A DNA stretch of 64,000 nt from Candidatus Taylorbacteria bacterium RIFCSPHIGHO2_02_FULL_46_13 (GCA_001821015.1 MHRQ01000020.1:77535-141534); one strand, 5' to 3'. Positions 40,196 to 48,060 are shown, counted from the stretch's first letter. Numbers and translations are program-made. Notes: generated by a model from the letters alone, not told the origin.

Positions 40196-41065
40196 ATGAC
40201 TATTGAAGAAAGAAAAATTTTTGCGCTGGAGAAAAAGGCGAATCAGCTTCGCCAGATTGTCATTGAAGCGCTTGTTGAAGCAAAATCCGGTCACACGGCG
40301 GGACCTTTAGGTATGGCCGATATTTTCACCTACCTCTTTTTCTACGCGCTTCGCCATGACCCGAAAAATCCTACGTGGGAAGAGCGCGATAGGCTGGTGC
40401 TTTCAAACGGCCACATTTGCTCGATTCTCTATGCCGCGATGTGCTCTGCCGGATATGCGAGCGTAGACGAATTTAAAAAAACTTTGCGCAAATTTGGTAG
40501 CAAATTCCAAGGCCATCCGCACCGTGATTTTTTCCCTGCGCTTGAGACAAGCTCGGGTCCCCTCGGAAGTGGTTTGTCGCAAGCTGTAGGCATGGCACTT
40601 GCTCATCGGATGGACAGAGGACGCTCATCTGGCCGGTTCTTCTATTGTCTGATGTCTGACGGTGAGCTTGACGCGGGAAATTCATGGGAAGGTGCGATGC
40701 TTGCGGGCAAAGAGAAGCTGGGGAATCTTATTGCAATTGTAGATCGCAACAACATTCAAATTGACGGATTTACGGAGGACATTATGCCACTTGAGCCACT
40801 CGTTGATAAGTGGCGTGCGTGGAATTGGCATGTGCTTGAGATTGACGGCAACAACATCTGGCAGATTGATCGTGCGATTCAGGAAGCAAAATCAATTTTC
40901 AACCAACCTTCGGTTATTATCGCGCACACGGTTCCCGGTAAAGGCGTGCCCGAATTTGAGCGCAAGTATGAATGGCACGGCAAGCCACCCAACAGGGAGG
41001 AGGCCGAACGCGCGCTGAAAGCTTTAAGATCTTTAGGGGGCAAGATTACAAGCGAACATCAATAA
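40196..41065 (+). CDS. tktA: Transketolase, N-terminal subunit
   Basis: A 289-residue thiamine-diphosphate-binding half. ALVEAKSGHTAGPLGMADI, GHICSILYA, GHPHRDFFP, SSGPLGSGLSQAVGMALA and LMSDGELDAGNSWEG (the GDG-type ThDP motif, here SDGELDAGNSWE) with IVDRNNIQIDG are all as expected. It works as a heterodimer with the C-terminal half at 41351. The two halves are separated by a small membrane-protein gene. Confidence 0.95.
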   Translation: MTIEERKIFALEKKANQLRQIVIEALVEAKSGHTAGPLGMADIFTYLFFYALRHDPKNPTWEERDRLVLSNGHICSILYAAMCSAGYASVDEFKKTLRKFGSKFQGHPHRDFFPALETSSGPLGSGLSQAVGMALAHRMDRGRSSGRFFYCLMSDGELDAGNSWEGAMLAGKEKLGNLIAIVDRNNIQIDGFTEDIMPLEPLVDKWRAWNWHVLEIDGNNIWQIDRAIQEAKSIFNQPSVIIAHTVPGKGVPEFERKYEWHGKPPNREEAERALKALRSLGGKITSEHQ

Positions 41066-41070
41066 AAATT

Positions 41071-41334
41071 ATGGAAAACAATATCGTTACTAAAAAAAGT
41101 TCGACGAGAAAAGATATCTCTGCTTATGCATACGGTTTTTTGACCATTTTGGTTTTGGTTAGTTTTTATTTTATACCTTGTTTGAAACTTTCATTCAGCA
41201 ATTCTTTACCCCAAAGGTGTATTGAACTCGGAGTTGCAGAGAATTTGCTCATCTTCGTCCCGATTCTAATTATCTTGTGGGTTTTTGCTACTGTTATGAT
41301 GATTATAAAATTGATATCCAAAAAGAGAAATTAA
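41071..41334 (+). CDS. Small two-span membrane protein between transketolase halves
   Basis: An 87-residue hypothetical protein with two hydrophobic segments (about 22-40 and 56-78), a loop with two cysteines and a Lys/Arg-rich end. It starts 5 bases after the tktA stop. No family recognised; its insertion into the operon looks like a late event. Confidence 0.6.
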   Translation: MENNIVTKKSSTRKDISAYAYGFLTILVLVSFYFIPCLKLSFSNSLPQRCIELGVAENLLIFVPILIILWVFATVMMIIKLISKKRN

Positions 41335-41350
41335 TTAGCGACCCCCGATA

Positions 41351-42382
41351 ATGCTTATCTCATCCCAAAAACTCAATCCTAAGATTTTCGACAAAGATGT
41401 TGAAATGCAACCAATTCGTAAGGGGTTTGGAGAAGGTTTGCTTGCCGCAGGTGAAGCGGATGAGCGGGTTGTTGGGCTTTGTGCAGACCTTACCGAGTCT
41501 ACGCAGATGCATTTGTTCAAAGAAAAGTTCCCGCATCGTTTTGTTGAAATCGGTGTCGCAGAGCAAAACTTAGCAACCGTTGCCAGCGGCATGGCCGCGA
41601 TGGGGAAAATCCCGTTCATCTCTTCTTACGCTATGTTTAGCCCGGGGCGTAATTGGGAGCAGATAAGAACGACGATCGCGTACAACAATGTACCAGTCAA
41701 AATCGCTGGCTCGCACGCAGGCGTCTCTGTCGGTCCCGATGGAGGCTCGCATCAAGCTTTGGAGGACATCGCGATGATGCGCGTGATGCCACGTATGGTG
41801 GTACTTTCTCCCTGCGATTCTATTGAAGCACGCAAAGCAACTATTGCCGCGGCAAAGACAAATACACCAGTTTATATTCGTTTGGCTCGTGATAAAACAC
41901 CAGTGATAACCACAGAAGAAACGCCGTTTGAAATAGGGAAGGCGAGTTTACTGTGGGAGCCTCACAACCTACAAGGTCCGACCTTGTATACAAGGTCCGA
42001 CCTTGTAGGTAGGGTGGGCATCATTGTCACCGGTTCTCTAGTCCACGAAGCTCTCAAAGCCGCGAGACAACTTGAAGAAATAGAACGAGTTTCGGTTTCT
42101 GTGCTTAACCTTGCCACTATCAAACCTCTGGATGTAGACGCGGTTGTAAAACTTACAAAAGAAGCCGGAGCGATTGTTACCGTAGAAGAACATCAGAAAA
42201 TGGGCGGGATGGGAAGCGCTGTCGCAGAGTGTCTCGCAGGCAACTGTCCGGTGCCGATAGAGTTTGTTGCAGTGGATGACCAATTTGGCCAGTCAGGCAC
42301 GCCATCAGAACTTGTCGCACACTACGGTCTAGATGCGCCGCACATTGTCCAGGCGGTAAGAAAAGTTATTAGTAGAAAATAG
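41351..42382 (+). CDS. tktB: Transketolase, C-terminal subunit
   Basis: A 343-residue Pyr/C-terminal domain half. PIRKGFGEGLLAAGEADERV, VGLCADLTESTQM, EIGVAEQNLATVASGMAAMG (with the catalytic Glu) and GSHAGVSVGPDGGSHQALED are typical. Between the Pyr domain (ends about IGKASLLWEP) and the C-terminal domain (GRVGIIVTGSLV) there are about 15 extra residues, HNLQGPTLYTRSDLV, encoded by a 44-bp palindromic repeat; the frame is kept. It partners tktA to move two-carbon units in the pentose phosphate shunt. Confidence 0.95.
   Translation: MLISSQKLNPKIFDKDVEMQPIRKGFGEGLLAAGEADERVVGLCADLTESTQMHLFKEKFPHRFVEIGVAEQNLATVASGMAAMGKIPFISSYAMFSPGRNWEQIRTTIAYNNVPVKIAGSHAGVSVGPDGGSHQALEDIAMMRVMPRMVVLSPCDSIEARKATIAAAKTNTPVYIRLARDKTPVITTEETPFEIGKASLLWEPHNLQGPTLYTRSDLVGRVGIIVTGSLVHEALKAARQLEEIERVSVSVLNLATIKPLDVDAVVKLTKEAGAIVTVEEHQKMGGMGSAVAECLAGNCPVPIEFVAVDDQFGQSGTPSELVAHYGLDAPHIVQAVRKVISRK
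41967..42010. repeat. Palindromic repeat pair inside tktB
   Basis: Two copies of tacaaggtccgaccttgta (9+1+9 inverted repeat) back to back, with acc/ggt ends. It is in frame within the transketolase gene. A related single palindrome, acctacaaggtcgaaccttg, is at 50341. Confidence 0.9.
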
Positions 42383-42420
42383 ATACTAGTTTCGTTCGAT
42401 ATATCGCACGAAACACATTC

Positions 42421-42588
42421 ATGTCTATCACGCCTCGCTGTTATTTTTGTAAAAAGGAGCTGACGCAGTTTGGCGGAATTCTTTTAAGTCCTCCGCACAA
42501 GGATGGATCGGTAAATAAATTGCATGCGTGCCGTGGATGCTTCAAGCGTATCCTTCGTCTGAAAAAAGTTTTCCGTATCGGAGATTGA
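42421..42588 (+). CDS. Small zinc-ribbon protein
   Basis: A 55-residue protein with CYFC at residue 7 and CRGC near residue 40 (two CxxC knuckles 30 apart) and a basic C-terminus, KRILRLKKVFR. It probably binds one zinc and a nucleic acid or protein partner. It lies 38 bases after tktB. Family not recognised. Confidence 0.6.
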   Translation: MSITPRCYFCKKELTQFGGILLSPPHKDGSVNKLHACRGCFKRILRLKKVFRIGD

Positions 42589-42666
42589 GGACATCGTTTC
42601 TCTCGGTCCTACATGACTTAACTATACGCAAGCTCAAACGCAAAAAGAGAGCATAATTGATGTGCC

Positions 42667-42683
42667 CGAAGGTTGAACCTTCG
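42667..42683. repeat. REP-like palindrome
   Basis: cgaaggttgaaccttcg, identical to the 6326 and 37740 copies. It lies just after the minus-strand kinase gene and may shape its mRNA 3' end. Confidence 0.85.
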
Positions 42684-42700
42684 TTGAAAAAGACTATATG

Positions 42701-43690
42701 TTAAGCCAGTCTCTCGGCTATAAATTCTGGAGGAGCCTCCGCTAGCGTTTTCTCAAGTTGCTCGCGCGTGAGAAGTCCTTTTTGCGCGCCGACTTCCTGC
42801 ACTACCGAACGAGAGTTGGTGTGACCCCAACGGACTGCTTCCGCTGGGGTTTTTCCTAAAATCAACGCAGAGACAAACGTGGACGCGGTGGCGTCGCCGG
42901 CACCTGTGCGTTCATACGGAGGTTTTTCATCAGGGTAGATGGGGATATGCCAGCTCGTCTGGCCGTCAAAGAGGTAGGAGCCATTTCTACTGTCCGTCAG
43001 AAGAACCATTTTAGAGCCGAGCCTTTTCAATTCTTCTAATGAATCTCGCACGACAAGTTTTGTTTTAAGAATTTTTTCTGCCTCGTTAAGATTGGCCACG
43101 ATTACTTCCGCTCGGCTGTAAAACTTTTTCATTGTTTCCATTCCGAAGTTGATTTGGAACGTGCCGGGCTGGAACGCCAGCTTAACGGATGGATGTGCCT
43201 CTAGATACGCGGCGATTTCCTGATGATATTTCTGTGAATCAGGTCCGAGAGAACTTACATACATCCAGCGCGGTTCGGGCGCGTCAGGGAATTTGTAGGG
43301 AAACGCCGCGTGGTTGACGAGAATAGTGCGCTCGTCTTCATACCAGAGCACGAAGTGGTGGTTCGTGGGCAGTTTTTCATGACTGGAGACCCATGTTTGA
43401 TTTACATGCTCTTTTTCCAGTTGCGCGCGGCACTCTTCTCCCGCTTCATCTGTGCCGAGGTCGGTGGCCAGGGCAGAGTTGAGGCCCAAGCGTGCCGCCG
43501 CAACAGCGGCATTAGGGGAATTGCCAACGGCCGGAACATCCACCAGAAACTCGTACGGCACCTTGTCGCCGAATCGTACGCAAATCTGGCAGTGCTCGCG
43601 GTTTAAATCGCAGTGGACGCTGGCGTCTTTCATCCGTATAAATGAGTCAACGGTGATGTCGCCAACGGCCAGAAAGTCTATTTTTTGCAT
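42701..43690 (-). CDS. PfkB-family carbohydrate kinase
   Basis: A 329-residue ribokinase-type enzyme. FLAVGDITVDSFIRM at the start, VGNSPNAAVAAARLG (substrate-binding GG/N motif), VIVANLNEAEKIL, and ERTGAGDATASTFVSALI (the DTxGAGD motif, with GAGD holding the catalytic base) are clear. PfkB members phosphorylate fructose 6-phosphate, ribose, adenosine and others; given the neighbours, a sugar-phosphate role is likely. The protein begins with ATG 43690; a TATAAT on this strand (43697-43702) lies 6 bases before it, so the mRNA is probably leaderless. Divergent from the aldolase gene. Confidence 0.9.
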   Translation of the reverse strand: MQKIDFLAVGDITVDSFIRMKDASVHCDLNREHCQICVRFGDKVPYEFLVDVPAVGNSPNAAVAAARLGLNSALATDLGTDEAGEECRAQLEKEHVNQTWVSSHEKLPTNHHFVLWYEDERTILVNHAAFPYKFPDAPEPRWMYVSSLGPDSQKYHQEIAAYLEAHPSVKLAFQPGTFQINFGMETMKKFYSRAEVIVANLNEAEKILKTKLVVRDSLEELKRLGSKMVLLTDSRNGSYLFDGQTSWHIPIYPDEKPPYERTGAGDATASTFVSALILGKTPAEAVRWGHTNSRSVVQEVGAQKGLLTREQLEKTLAEAPPEFIAERLA

Positions 43691-43696
43691 CCCCAA

Positions 43697-43742
43697 ATTA
43701 TAACATGTACTGGTAATTGCTACTGTGCATGTGTGCTACAAT
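43697..43742. promoter_or_regulatory. Divergent -10 boxes of kinase and aldolase genes
   Basis: Minus strand: TATAAT at 43697-43702, 6 bases from the kinase ATG. Plus strand: extended TGCTACAAT, TACAAT at 43737-43742, 9 bases from the aldolase ATG. The two promoters overlap face to face in about 60 bases. Confidence 0.6.
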
Positions 43743-43751
43743 TTACCCTAT

Positions 43752-44621
43752 ATGCAATCTTTGCAGGAATATGTCTCGGAAGCCCGGTCAAAAGGTCAAG
43801 CAATAGGGCATTTTAATGCCTGTACGGTGGAGATGGTGTGGGGAATATTTCGGGCGGCACAAAAGCTTTCGGTACCGGTTATTGTGGGATTTTCCGAGGG
43901 CGAGCGTGATTTTTTTGGTGTCAGGCAGGCCGCATTGTTTGTCAGAAGCCTGCGCGAGCAATATACCTACCCGATTTTCTCCAATGCCGATCATACGTAC
44001 AGTTTACAGCGGGTGAAAGAGGCAGTTGATGCCCTGTATGATGCGGTCATTTTTGACGGCGCCGAGCTTTCATTTGATGAGAACTTAAAAATTACCAAAC
44101 AATGCGTTGAGTACGCACGGGCTCATCAGTCCGGAACTCTTGTGGAAGGGGAACTCGGGTTTATTGGGAAATCTTCGTCGGTGCGTGCCGAACTTCCGGC
44201 AGGAGTACACATCAGCGAAGCGTATTTGACTAAACCCGAGGAAGCAGCCCGATTTGTAAAAGAAACTGGCGTTGATTTTCTTGCGCCGGCAGTCGGCAAT
44301 GTACACGGGATGCTTGCAAACGGGCACGATCCGTCCTTACACATTGCCCGTGTCAAAGCGATACGTGATGCCGTGGCTGTTCCTCTGGTTCTTCACGGCG
44401 CGTCTGGGAATAGCGCAGAGGATATTGCTGTGGCGTGTCAGGCAGGTGTTGGAATTGTGCACATCAGTACCGAATTGCGCGTTGCATACCGTAGGGCATT
44501 GCAGGTGTCTTTGCAATCAGATCCAGACCAAGTGGCACCCTATAAATATTTAAAACCGGTAGTAGCGGCGGTGGAGAAAATTGTTGAGGAGAAACTCGCC
44601 ATTGTTAATAAGAAGCTATAA
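43752..44621 (+). CDS. fba: Class II fructose-bisphosphate aldolase
   Basis: A 289-residue zinc aldolase. IGHFNACTVEMVWGIFRAA, PIFSNADHTYSL (first zinc His in NADHTY), VEGELGFIGKSSS, DFLAPAVGNVHGM (zinc His) and PLVLHGASGN (third His) are in order. It splits fructose 1,6-bisphosphate or a related ketose bisphosphate. The start ATG 43752 follows a TACAAT box. It is five bases from the dehydrogenase gene and is probably co-transcribed with it. Confidence 0.92.
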   Translation: MQSLQEYVSEARSKGQAIGHFNACTVEMVWGIFRAAQKLSVPVIVGFSEGERDFFGVRQAALFVRSLREQYTYPIFSNADHTYSLQRVKEAVDALYDAVIFDGAELSFDENLKITKQCVEYARAHQSGTLVEGELGFIGKSSSVRAELPAGVHISEAYLTKPEEAARFVKETGVDFLAPAVGNVHGMLANGHDPSLHIARVKAIRDAVAVPLVLHGASGNSAEDIAVACQAGVGIVHISTELRVAYRRALQVSLQSDPDQVAPYKYLKPVVAAVEKIVEEKLAIVNKKL

Positions 44622-44625
44622 GCGT

Positions 44626-45597
44626 ATGAAGAAGATATATGTGACGAGGTCGATTCCAGCTCCTGCGGTAGAGATGCTTGAAGCGAAAGGATATGCGGTG
44701 ACCGTCAGTCCACATGAGCGCGCGTTGACTAAGGCCGAGTTGCTCAAAGCGCTTGGTGGACAGGCGTATGATGGAGTGCTCACTCTTTTACATGATGAAA
44801 TCAATGCCGAAGTATTTGACGCCGCGCCGAGCGTAAAAATTTATTCCAACTACGCGGTGGGTTTTAATAACATTGATACGTCCGAAGCCGTTCGGCGCGG
44901 CGTTACCGTCACCAACACCCCGTCTGACGCGGTAAATGAAAGTGTCGCCGAACATACCTTTGCCCTCCTTTTAGCGTGTATGCACCGTATCGTGGAAGGT
45001 GATACCTTTATGCGCGCGGGTACATACAAAGGGTGGGACCCCAATTTACTCATCGGTACAGATCTCAAAGGAAAGACGCTTGGAGCAATCGGCGCGGGGC
45101 GGATTGGCGCACTGGTCATAGAAAAAGCAGTTCGCGGTTTTGGCATGAAGGTGGTGTATTTTGATGTCGTGCGCAATGAGCGTGTTGAAAAAGAATACGG
45201 GGCCGAGTACCTCTCGTCGGTAGAGGAAGTGCTGAAAGTTGCTGATGCGGTTACTCTGCATGTCTTGCTAACCAAAGAAACGCAGCACCTGATGAATGCT
45301 GCGCGGTTTGCGCTCATGAAAAAATCTGCGTATTTAATAAATACCTGCCGCGGTCCGGTGGTTGATGAGACGGCGCTTGCTGACGCACTTTCCAAAGGAA
45401 TCATCAGAGGTGCGGCGATTGATGTCTATGAACATGAGCCGTCTGTTGCTAAAGGACTGCTCAAACTTCCGAACATTATCTTCACTCCTCATATCGCGTC
45501 CGCAACCGATGCGGCGCGCGCTGATATGAGCACCATCGCAGCGCAAAATCTCATTGATTTTTTTGAAGGGCGCATCCCAGCGCATGTGGCACAATAG
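44626..45597 (+). CDS. D-isomer 2-hydroxyacid (glycerate-type) dehydrogenase
   Basis: A 323-residue NAD(P)-dependent dehydrogenase. YSNYAVGFNNIDTSEAVRRG, NESVAEHTFALLLACMHRI, GKTLGAIGAGRIGALVIEKA (Rossmann GxGxxG), NTCRGPVVDETAL (catalytic Arg) and FTPHIASAT (catalytic His) match glyoxylate/hydroxypyruvate reductases. It reduces hydroxypyruvate, glyoxylate or a similar 2-ketoacid. It is the last gene of the sugar stretch and is followed by the prepilins. Confidence 0.92.
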   Translation: MKKIYVTRSIPAPAVEMLEAKGYAVTVSPHERALTKAELLKALGGQAYDGVLTLLHDEINAEVFDAAPSVKIYSNYAVGFNNIDTSEAVRRGVTVTNTPSDAVNESVAEHTFALLLACMHRIVEGDTFMRAGTYKGWDPNLLIGTDLKGKTLGAIGAGRIGALVIEKAVRGFGMKVVYFDVVRNERVEKEYGAEYLSSVEEVLKVADAVTLHVLLTKETQHLMNAARFALMKKSAYLINTCRGPVVDETALADALSKGIIRGAAIDVYEHEPSVAKGLLKLPNIIFTPHIASATDAARADMSTIAAQNLIDFFEGRIPAHVAQ

Positions 45598-45601
45598 AGG
45601 T

Positions 45602-46309
45602 ATGACATTTGTTCAATTAGATACAAAGCAACCCCGCACCACTTTTACGCCGCGTAAAAGTGGTGCGGGGTTTACCCCGTTAGTAGAAGATGGCATTGCG
45701 CTTCGTGTTTTAAAAACACTATCTTCCAAATTAAAATCTTTTTTCAATACACGTCATGACCTATTTCGCACAAGAGCAAAAAACACGATGCCATCTTACA
45801 CTACGGGGTTTACCCTTATTGAGCTTTCAGTTGTTGTCGTGGTCATCGTTATCATCGTCTCCGTAGTGCTCGTCAATTTCAATGATGTTCGTAAAAATGC
45901 GCGCGATAAACAGCGCGTGTCAGATATGGCGCACCTGCAGTTGGCCATTGAACAGTATTATGATGACACGGTGGCGTATCCAATGTGTGGGGTTAAGTCC
46001 CTCTGTTATTCAAACGGTAGTTACGCCGGTGATATAGGCCCCATCATCAATCTTGCCATTTCTCCCACCTATATGCGAATTATACCCGTTGATCCATTAA
46101 ATCAGACTGCGGATTACTATCTCTATTATTACGCGCGAGGGTACCGAAAAGACCCAACAGATTCTAATAATTGTCCTACGTTCACGGGTAACACAAACGA
46201 CTATGTTTTGGCGACACGGCTAGAAAGACAGCCAGCCGGCCCTTGCAGTTTTGAGTTCATGACTACCGCGCTCGGGAAGTACCCCAACCTTATCCTTGGC
46301 AATGAGTGA
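45602..46309 (+). CDS. Type IV prepilin-like protein 1
   Basis: Up to 235 residues. A class-III-type prepilin signal, TTGFTLIELSVVVVVIVIIV, is at about residue 69; peptidase would cut after TTG. A helix with DKQRVSDMAHLQLAIEQYY and a globular part with two cysteine pairs follow, as in pseudopilins. The first 60 residues are odd: they include TTFTPRKSGAGFTPLVEDG, encoded by a 43-bp palindrome and resembling a second, unused leader. ATG 45788 (MPSYTTG) would give a normal 6-7-residue leader. I kept the longer start because a CACAAT box lies 6 bases before it. Role: pilus or type II-like secretion or DNA uptake. Confidence 0.8.
   Translation: MTFVQLDTKQPRTTFTPRKSGAGFTPLVEDGIALRVLKTLSSKLKSFFNTRHDLFRTRAKNTMPSYTTGFTLIELSVVVVVIVIIVSVVLVNFNDVRKNARDKQRVSDMAHLQLAIEQYYDDTVAYPMCGVKSLCYSNGSYAGDIGPIINLAISPTYMRIIPVDPLNQTADYYLYYYARGYRKDPTDSNNCPTFTGNTNDYVLATRLERQPAGPCSFEFMTTALGKYPNLILGNE
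45630..45672. repeat. 43-bp palindrome (21+1+21) in the prepilin 1 leader
   Basis: aaccccgcaccacttttacg c ... mirrored exactly, centre base 45651. The core gcaccactttta is shared with the palindrome at 46382, in the same reading frame. Confidence 0.95.
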
Positions 46310-46354
46310 ATAACTTTATTGATTGTCTCTGTAGTAATTGAGTACAATAAAACC

Positions 46355-47302
46355 ATGAAAATGAACAGAGAACACGGGTTTATCCAGCACCACTTTTATA
46401 GCGGCTATAAAAGTGGTGCTGGATTCACTCTTATAGAGCTTTTAGTAGTTATCTCAATAGTCAGTTTGCTTGCCAGTGTCGTGTATGCCTCGCTTTCTAA
46501 TGCTCGGGGCAAGGCAACTGTGGCCGCGGGTCAGCAATTTTCTGGACAAGTTAAACGAGCTTTGTACGACAAAGCGGCGATTTATCTTGATTTTGACAGC
46601 CTTGCAGTTGGGGCAAACTTGACTACAGAATTGTCGAAAAATAATCAAGGGACTCTTGTCTTACCTACGGCGATTACGTATCAGACCGGTACTGCCAGCC
46701 TTACTACAGATACCACGTTGTATAAAAGGGGGAATCATCTCATAGTAAATGCAGCACCTACTTATGGAATTATATATAGCCCTGTCAGCGGTCTTAATAC
46801 GATTATGGAGTCTCTGAATTATACGCTTTCCGGGTGGTTACTAGTTCCCGCAGGTGTCTCAGGTACCGTAGTAATCGTCGGCGAAGATGTTGCTGGGTCG
46901 GGTAATTATGGAGTCGCAAATCTTAAAGCGTGTCTTTCTAATGGAAATGTAACTGGTGTTACAGCTAATTACCCTAATAATGGCGGTCAATTGGTGGTTC
47001 CGTCTTCGGGTTGCGAGCCGGTCTCCGTTCCAAGTGGACAATGGGTTCACCTCGCCGTGTCTGTTAAGAACAAAAATAATGGTACGGTTGACATTACTTT
47101 TTTCGCGAATGGGAAACAATTAAACACATATAACAAATCTGCAGCTTATTCTGGCGCTAATGCGAGCTTTTTTATCGGGAGTGGAGGGAACGCGAATTAC
47201 CAGTTTGACGAGGTTGCTATTTTCAGTCAAGCGCTTACCGCGTCTGATTTTCACGCTATTTATGCCGCAGGAGCCGCCGAGCACGGCTTAGCAGTCAAAT
47301 AA
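46355..47302 (+). CDS. Type IV prepilin-like protein with LamG/lectin-like C-terminus
   Basis: A 315-residue protein. The leader is 23 residues (MKMNREHGFIQHHF, then SGYKSGAG); the cleavage motif GFTLIELLVVISIVSLLASVV follows. Residues 45-110 are the pilin helix and linker. The rest is a jelly-roll LamG-like domain: NYTLSGWLLVP, PSGQWVHLAVSVKNKNNG, ITFFANGKQLN, FFIGSGGNANYQFDEVAIFSQAL, typical of concanavalin-type carbohydrate-binding folds. It could be a tip adhesin of a pilus. The leader is encoded by a 43-bp perfect palindrome. ATG 46355 lies 6 bases after a TACAAT box. Confidence 0.85.
   Translation: MKMNREHGFIQHHFYSGYKSGAGFTLIELLVVISIVSLLASVVYASLSNARGKATVAAGQQFSGQVKRALYDKAAIYLDFDSLAVGANLTTELSKNNQGTLVLPTAITYQTGTASLTTDTTLYKRGNHLIVNAAPTYGIIYSPVSGLNTIMESLNYTLSGWLLVPAGVSGTVVIVGEDVAGSGNYGVANLKACLSNGNVTGVTANYPNNGGQLVVPSSGCEPVSVPSGQWVHLAVSVKNKNNGTVDITFFANGKQLNTYNKSAAYSGANASFFIGSGGNANYQFDEVAIFSQALTASDFHAIYAAGAAEHGLAVK
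46382..46424. repeat. 43-bp palindrome (21+1+21) in the prepilin 2 leader
   Basis: atccagcaccacttttatag c g gc..., mirrored exactly around base 46403. The right arm encodes YKSGAG, just before the FTLIE cleavage site. Confidence 0.95.
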
Positions 47303-47378
47303 CCCCTCTTTTAATCTTCTCTTACCCCTCTTACCAGTTTTACCGCTTGTTCCTCTTACGCTTTTTCTCCACTTACAC

Positions 47379-47420
47379 ACATACACACCTCTGATGCGGC
47401 CGCATCAGAGGTGTGTATGT
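47379..47420. terminator. 42-bp perfect palindrome between convergent genes
   Basis: acatacacacctctgatgcg followed by its exact mirror (21+21). It can form a very stable stem in both transcripts and so may end both. Its centre atgcggccgcat also occurs at 48049-48060. Confidence 0.7.
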
Positions 47421-47458
47421 ATTGAAGTCAATGCTACGAGCAAAAAAATTCGTAGTTC

Positions 47459-48037
47459 TTATTCTTCTGGAAGTCCAAATCTAATTCGTAGGTGTCGGTC
47501 GCGTTCAACTTCGTCGGTGATGATGTAGAGTAAATCTTTCCCGATATTGAAATCTGCTTTTAGGAGCGCAACGAAATCTTCGCACGGATAAGGATATACC
47601 CACACACTGTGTTGTAGCCGTTGGAAGCCGACTGCAAGTAACGACCGTCGGAGTTTGTTGCGAAGCGCCCTGCGATATTCGGGAATGTCAAAGATAAGCA
47701 GGCGCCATTTTTTATCCCAGTGTTTCGGTTTTTTCAATTGGTAGTTGGCAATTTCAAGCCCGCGGAGCACATGAGCGCCTTTTTTGGTGAGCGAAAGAAA
47801 CCCATGATTGTCTCGTGTCATTAATCCTTGTTTCACTAAACGATCGCGCGCTCTGTTAATTAGTTCCTTACGACGTTTGTGGGGAGTGATAATTCCCATT
47901 TTTCCGAGTGCGCCTATGACATTTGGAGCGACTACTGCCGCACTCAATATTCCTGCCATTACTACGGTTGTAAGAATGATGTGTCGTAGGTTGTGCCCGC
48001 GTGATTTTCTTTTGGCTCTCTGTTCAAGTTGTTCCAT
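47459..48037 (-). CDS. PaaX-like regulator with Cas2-like domain and membrane segment
   Basis: A 192-residue protein. Residues 17-42 are hydrophobic (HIILTTVVMAGILSAAVVAP), a probable membrane anchor. Residues 50-95 look like a winged helix (ELINRARDRLVKQGLM, GFLSLTKKGAHVL). The C-terminal 95 residues, DKKWRLLIFDIPEYRRALRN, LRRSLLAVGFQRLQHSVWVY and DFVALLKADF, match the PaaX central Cas2-like ferredoxin fold. No CRISPR array or other cas gene is near, so a regulatory role is more likely than adaptation. A 12-bp palindrome, atgcggccgcat, lies 11 bases upstream of its start and again within the palindrome downstream of it. Confidence 0.8.
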   Translation of the reverse strand: MEQLEQRAKRKSRGHNLRHIILTTVVMAGILSAAVVAPNVIGALGKMGIITPHKRRKELINRARDRLVKQGLMTRDNHGFLSLTKKGAHVLRGLEIANYQLKKPKHWDKKWRLLIFDIPEYRRALRNKLRRSLLAVGFQRLQHSVWVYPYPCEDFVALLKADFNIGKDLLYIITDEVERDRHLRIRFGLPEE

Positions 48038-48048
48038 ACGCTAATATT

Positions 48049-48060
48049 ATGCGGCCGCAT
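48049..48060. promoter_or_regulatory. 12-bp palindrome atgcggccgcat, possible operator
   Basis: Lies 11 bases upstream of the PaaX-like start codon. The same 12-mer is at the centre of the 42-bp palindrome at 47379-47420, on the other side of the gene. Confidence 0.4.

Noticed and set aside
47459..48037. Cas2-like domain taken as a sign of a CRISPR system
   Set aside because: No repeat array, Cas1 or other cas gene is visible. The winged-helix and PaaX-like layout with a membrane span fits a regulator better.
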